DNA of 50,056 nucleotides from Bacteroidetes bacterium CG18_big_fil_WC_8_21_14_2_50_41_14 (GTDB taxonomy: Bacteria; Bacteroidota; Bacteroidia; Bacteroidales; F082), in NCBI GenBank assembly GCA_002771745.1, contig PCUL01000426.1:71241-121296 (forward strand), given 5' to 3'. The position numbers were made by a program, and so were the translations under genes. This document shows, one piece after another, positions 46,058 through 50,056 of the stretch (positions within the stretch are counted from its first letter, which is position 1; each line of letters starts with the position of its first letter). Under the pieces are notes generated by a model. That model made no database searches. It had not been told where the DNA came from and saw nothing but the letters and a program-made list of their open reading frames with translations.

Positions 46058-48203
46058 ATTCAACTAACTTGAAATCCAGCTTTCGGTGTTCCAAATCCAC
46101 ATTCTTAACCAGCACGTTTACCTGATCGCCTAAACGGTATATTTTGTTGCTGTTACGGCCGATAATCCGGTAATTGTCTTCGTCCAGATAGTAGTAATCA
46201 TCATCAAAATCGGCAAAACGAATCAGACCCTCACTTCTCGATATTGTCAGTTCAACGAAAATTCCCCATTTGCTCACACCCGAAATCTTTCCCTCAAACA
46301 CCTTTCCTTGTTTGTCGAGTAGAAATTCCACTTGTTTATACTTAATAGAATCGCGCTCGGCCTGCACGGCTTTACGTTCCATATCAGATGAATGTTTGCA
46401 CATCTCCTCATAAACCTCCTTGTTGGCCGATGATCCACCATGTAAATATATTTCGAGCAGGCGGTGAACCATTAAATCGGGATATCGCCGTATGGGCGAA
46501 GTAAAATGTGAATAGAAAGGAAACGCCAGACCATAATGCCCGATGTTGTCGGTAGAATATTCGGCTTTTGCCATCGTGCGAACGGCAATGGTTTCGATCA
46601 TGCTTTCCTCCCCTTTCCCGTGAATCTTTTCAAATAAAGAATTGTAGGAGGATGCCAGTGCTTCTCTGGAATTCACGTTGAGCGAATAACCCAATTTTTT
46701 AAGAAATTGAACAAAGGTATTTAGCTTTTCAGGGTTTGGTTCATCGTGAATCCGGTAAACAAACGTCTTGTTTTTTTTGCCGGGTTCCGGTTTCCCGATG
46801 TATTCGGCCACGTGCTTATTCGCCAGCAACATAAACTCCTCTACCAGGTGGTTCGATTCCTTTTGCTCCTTGATATAGGTTTCGATGGGTTTTCCTTTGT
46901 CATCCAGTTTAAATTTAATTTCTTCCGAATTGAAATTGATGGCACCGCTGTTAAACCGTTTTTTGCGCAGTTGCAACGCCAACGCATGCAGCACCTGGAT
47001 TTCGGTATTGTATTCCCCCTTTCCTGTTTCGATAATCTCCTGGGCTTCTTCATAAGTAAATCGCCTGTCGGAATGGATGATGGTCTTTCCAAACCAACGA
47101 TGGGTTACCTCTGCTTTTTGGTTCATCGAAAACACCGCCGAAAAAGTGAGCTTGTCTTCATCGGGGCGCAGCGAACAGACATTGTTCGATAGTTTCTCGG
47201 GCAACATGGGAATCACCCGGTCGACCAGGTAAATGGAAGTACCCCGTTCAAAAGCCTCCTTGTCGAGAGAGGTTCCCTGACGCACAAAATGACTCACATC
47301 GGCAATGTGTATTCCCACTTCCCACGAATTGTCGTCCAGCTTTTTAATGGAGATGGCGTCATCAAAGTCTTTGGCATCGTAGGGGTCAATAGTCATGGTA
47401 AAGGTCTTCCTGAAATCTTTCCGAAGCGCTATTTCTTCTTTGCTTATGCCGGCATCCAATTTCTCGGCGGCCAGCTCCACCTCCCTGGAAAAGGAAAGAG
47501 GAAAGTCGTTATCGGCGAGAATGGACTTCATCTCCACATCGTTATTCCCAGGCATTCCCAATACTTCGGTGATTTCACCAAACGGGTTATTGGCATGCTC
47601 GGGCCATTCGATGATTTTTACAATCACCTTTTCTCCATTTTTAGCGTTCTTCAGGTTATCGGGTTGAATAAAAATATCGTAAGGCATATTTTGGCTGTCG
47701 GCAATGACGAAGCCAAAGTTTTTGTTGGTTTCAAGAATACCCACATAGGTGTCTTTACGTCTCTCGATCACCTCTGTAATCTGACCTTCGGTCTTGTGGT
47801 CTTTTCTTTTTGGAAAGAGGAACACCTTGACTAAATCACCATGCAGGGCATGGCCAACGTTGCTTGAGGCAACGAAAATGTCATCGCCTCCTTCCTCCGA
47901 AATAATATAGGCTTTGCCCGTATTCTTCATGTCAACTGTTCCTGTGACATATTTTTTCTTGTTGGCCAACGCCTGTAACCTCTCGGGGTTAAGCATGTAT
48001 TTGCCGGTTTTCACCACCAGCAAGTCCTTGTTGGCGGTTAATTCGTCCAATAAATTCAGGAGATTGCTACGTCCGGCCTTGTCGGTAATTCCGATCAGGT
48101 GGCCAATTTGTTTGTAGTTATATTTTTTAAAAGGGTTCTCTGCAAAGATGCTGAGTACTACCCCTGCCATGGCATTTTTTGGATAGTTTGATTTTTTTGA
48201 CAT
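46056..48203 (-). CDS. rnr: Ribonuclease R
   Basis: TMTIDPYDAKDFDDAISIKKLDDNSWEVGIHIADVSHFV, YLVDRVIPMLPEKLSNNVCSLRPDEDKL, HFTSPIRRYPDLMVHRLL, C-terminal S1 domain. Confidence 0.97.
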   Translation of the reverse strand: MSKKSNYPKNAMAGVVLSIFAENPFKKYNYKQIGHLIGITDKAGRSNLLNLLDELTANKDLLVVKTGKYMLNPERLQALANKKKYVTGTVDMKNTGKAYIISEEGGDDIFVASSNVGHALHGDLVKVFLFPKRKDHKTEGQITEVIERRKDTYVGILETNKNFGFVIADSQNMPYDIFIQPDNLKNAKNGEKVIVKIIEWPEHANNPFGEITEVLGMPGNNDVEMKSILADNDFPLSFSREVELAAEKLDAGISKEEIALRKDFRKTFTMTIDPYDAKDFDDAISIKKLDDNSWEVGIHIADVSHFVRQGTSLDKEAFERGTSIYLVDRVIPMLPEKLSNNVCSLRPDEDKLTFSAVFSMNQKAEVTHRWFGKTIIHSDRRFTYEEAQEIIETGKGEYNTEIQVLHALALQLRKKRFNSGAINFNSEEIKFKLDDKGKPIETYIKEQKESNHLVEEFMLLANKHVAEYIGKPEPGKKNKTFVYRIHDEPNPEKLNTFVQFLKKLGYSLNVNSREALASSYNSLFEKIHGKGEESMIETIAVRTMAKAEYSTDNIGHYGLAFPFYSHFTSPIRRYPDLMVHRLLEIYLHGGSSANKEVYEEMCKHSSDMERKAVQAERDSIKYKQVEFLLDKQGKVFEGKISGVSKWGIFVELTISRSEGLIRFADFDDDYYYLDEDNYRIIGRNSNKIYRLGDQVNVLVKNVDLEHRKLDFKLVE

Positions 48204-48214
48204 TTGATTGGTTA

Positions 48215-49903
48215 TTAAATTGTTGAGGCTAGTGAAGGAAGAGATGAAATCAGTTTGCTGGTGTATTCCGATTGGGGATGATAATAAATTTCATCTGCAT
48301 TTCCGATTTCAATTATTTTCCCTTCCTTCATCACCATAATTCTGTCGGACATGTATTTTACCACCGACAGGTCGTGTGAAATAAATATATAAGTAAATCC
48401 AAATTCTCGTTTTAGTTCATTCAGCAAATTTAACACTTTTGCCTGAACCGAGACATCCAGTGCCGAAACGGCTTCATCGCAGATAATAAAACGTGGGTTA
48501 AGCGCCAGTGCCCGGGCGATGACGATGCGTTGCCGCTGTCCGCCGGAGAACTCATGCGGATAGCGGTTCATCTGTTGAGCCGTTAACCCAACACGTTCCA
48601 GCAACTCAGCAGCTTTGGTCAACCGTTCTTTTCTGTTTTTGAATAACATGTGTACCTTCATGGGTTCCATAATGGCTTCGCCAATGCTCATCCGCGGATT
48701 GAGCGATGAATAAGGATCCTGAAATACAATATTCAGGTTTCGGCGGGTGGCTTTAAGCGCCTGACGCGAAATGTGCATCAGGTCGTTGCCTTCAAATAAA
48801 ATAGAGCCTTCATCGGGTTGAATGAGTTGCAGAATGGCTCGTCCGAGCGTTGATTTACCGCACCCTGATTCGCCCACCAAACCCAACGTTTCTCCAGGAT
48901 AAACCTGAAAAGAAACCTCATCAACCGCTTTAATTTCACGGGTAACCTTTCCCAGTAAATTGCGTTCCACGGGATAGCTTTTGGTGAGATTAGTTACATC
49001 CAACGCAGGTTTCAATCCTTTTAACTGATAATCGACCGGATTTCTGGTCAGTATTTCTTTGGTGGATTTCAGCTCGGTGGTTCCATTCAAAAAATCTTCT
49101 ATAACCGGAAGGTGTTCGGGCCTGGAATCCAGGGGAGGGCGGCAAGCCAGAAGTCCTTTTGTATAGGGATGTTGCGGATGGGTAAAAACGTCGGAGCAAA
49201 GACCTTGTTCCACTATGCTTCCCTTGTACATCACTGCTACACGGTCGGCTACCCTAGATACCACACCCAGATCGTGGCTGATGAACACCAGGCTCATCCC
49301 TTTAGTTTTACGCAGGTGGTCGAGGAGTTCAAGAATCTCCTTTTGCACTGTTACATCCAATGCTGTGGTAGGTTCGTCGGCGATTAGCAACGAAGGGTTG
49401 TTGGCGATGGCCATGGCAATCATCACGCGCTGTTTTTGTCCACCCGAAAGTTCATGGGGATAAGCACGGATTATCTGCTCAGGCCTGGGAAGGTTCACCT
49501 GTTTAAAAAGAGAAATAACCTGTGCTTTGGCCTCTTTGGACGATACTTTTTGATGACGGAGAATACTTTCGGCCACCTGTTTGCCGCAGCGCATCACCGG
49601 GTTGAGGGAAGTCATGGGCTCCTGGAAAATCATGGCAATTTGTTGACCACGCAACAGGTTCATTTCTTTTGACGACAATGCCAGCAAATTGGTGTTGTTG
49701 AAAACAATTTTCCCCGCGCGAAGCAGTGCTTGTTTCGGGAGCAATCCCATGATGGCCAGTGCCGTGAGCGACTTGCCGGAACCAGATTCACCTACCAGTC
49801 CAATGGATTCACCTTTTTTTAGGGTCAAATCAATGCCGCTGACGGCAGTGGTTTCTTCCGTTCTGTTTTTAAATGCGATATGTAGATTTTCAATGTGGAG
49901 CAA
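48215..49903 (-). CDS. Peptide-type ABC transporter ATP-binding protein, two fused ATPase domains (DppD-DppF-like)
   Basis: Two sets of Walker A (GESGSGKSLTAL; GESGCGKSTLGR), LSGGQKQRV/FSGGQRQRI signatures, LLIADEPTTALD / FIICDEAVSALD. Confidence 0.95.
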   Translation of the reverse strand: MLHIENLHIAFKNRTEETTAVSGIDLTLKKGESIGLVGESGSGKSLTALAIMGLLPKQALLRAGKIVFNNTNLLALSSKEMNLLRGQQIAMIFQEPMTSLNPVMRCGKQVAESILRHQKVSSKEAKAQVISLFKQVNLPRPEQIIRAYPHELSGGQKQRVMIAMAIANNPSLLIADEPTTALDVTVQKEILELLDHLRKTKGMSLVFISHDLGVVSRVADRVAVMYKGSIVEQGLCSDVFTHPQHPYTKGLLACRPPLDSRPEHLPVIEDFLNGTTELKSTKEILTRNPVDYQLKGLKPALDVTNLTKSYPVERNLLGKVTREIKAVDEVSFQVYPGETLGLVGESGCGKSTLGRAILQLIQPDEGSILFEGNDLMHISRQALKATRRNLNIVFQDPYSSLNPRMSIGEAIMEPMKVHMLFKNRKERLTKAAELLERVGLTAQQMNRYPHEFSGGQRQRIVIARALALNPRFIICDEAVSALDVSVQAKVLNLLNELKREFGFTYIFISHDLSVVKYMSDRIMVMKEGKIIEIGNADEIYYHPQSEYTSKLISSLPSLASTI

Positions 49904-50056
49904 AATGGTTCTTCAGTTATGAGGCCCAAAGTTACTCAAAATGGAGGTGTGGAGAATGAGTGAAGAAAAAAAGTGGTGATAGGAAGCCTGGATATTTTAA
50001 AAATCTTTAAGAAAACATTACAGTCACGATTTGGAATGGGACAGAGTTACACTCAT

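Noticed and set aside
47289-47834. 181-aa plus-strand ORF (and 46746-47192)
   Set aside because: Antisense to RNase R; composition typical of shadow ORFs.
49904-50056. Terminal 150 nt of the window
   Set aside because: No ORF, RNA or repeat that I can support.

Overview
Chromosomal window from a Bacteroidota-like genome. This is inferred from TAnnTTTG-type -7 promoter elements, LptD/OstA-like proteins, a DUF4468 protein, a GYDIA-type GHMP kinase and an ExbB-ExbD-ExbD cluster. Most of it is ordinary core gene content: about 36 CDS, one tRNA-Ser(GGA), several bidirectional hairpin terminators, and no CRISPR array, transposase, integrase or rRNA that I can see. The loci most worth a second look are: (i) a divergent lipid/glycan locus with a FAAL-ACP fusion facing a GT-C/TMTC-like TPR membrane protein that is translationally coupled to a KAS III; (ii) a compact mevalonate operon with a GYDIA-type GHMP kinase that may fill the phosphomevalonate kinase step; (iii) a large secreted protein that looks like a degenerate peptidase-MA-like domain, a TolB-like propeller and an outer-membrane barrel; (iv) two REP-like palindromes between nrdJ and tRNA-Ser; (v) a 4-TM protein of unknown function inside an exbB-exbD-exbD cluster; (vi) several ORF starts in the supplied track that fall on TTG triplets belonging to -7 promoter elements. 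I found no clear defence island or undescribed multi-gene system. The best candidate for something new is locus (i), and its function is inference.
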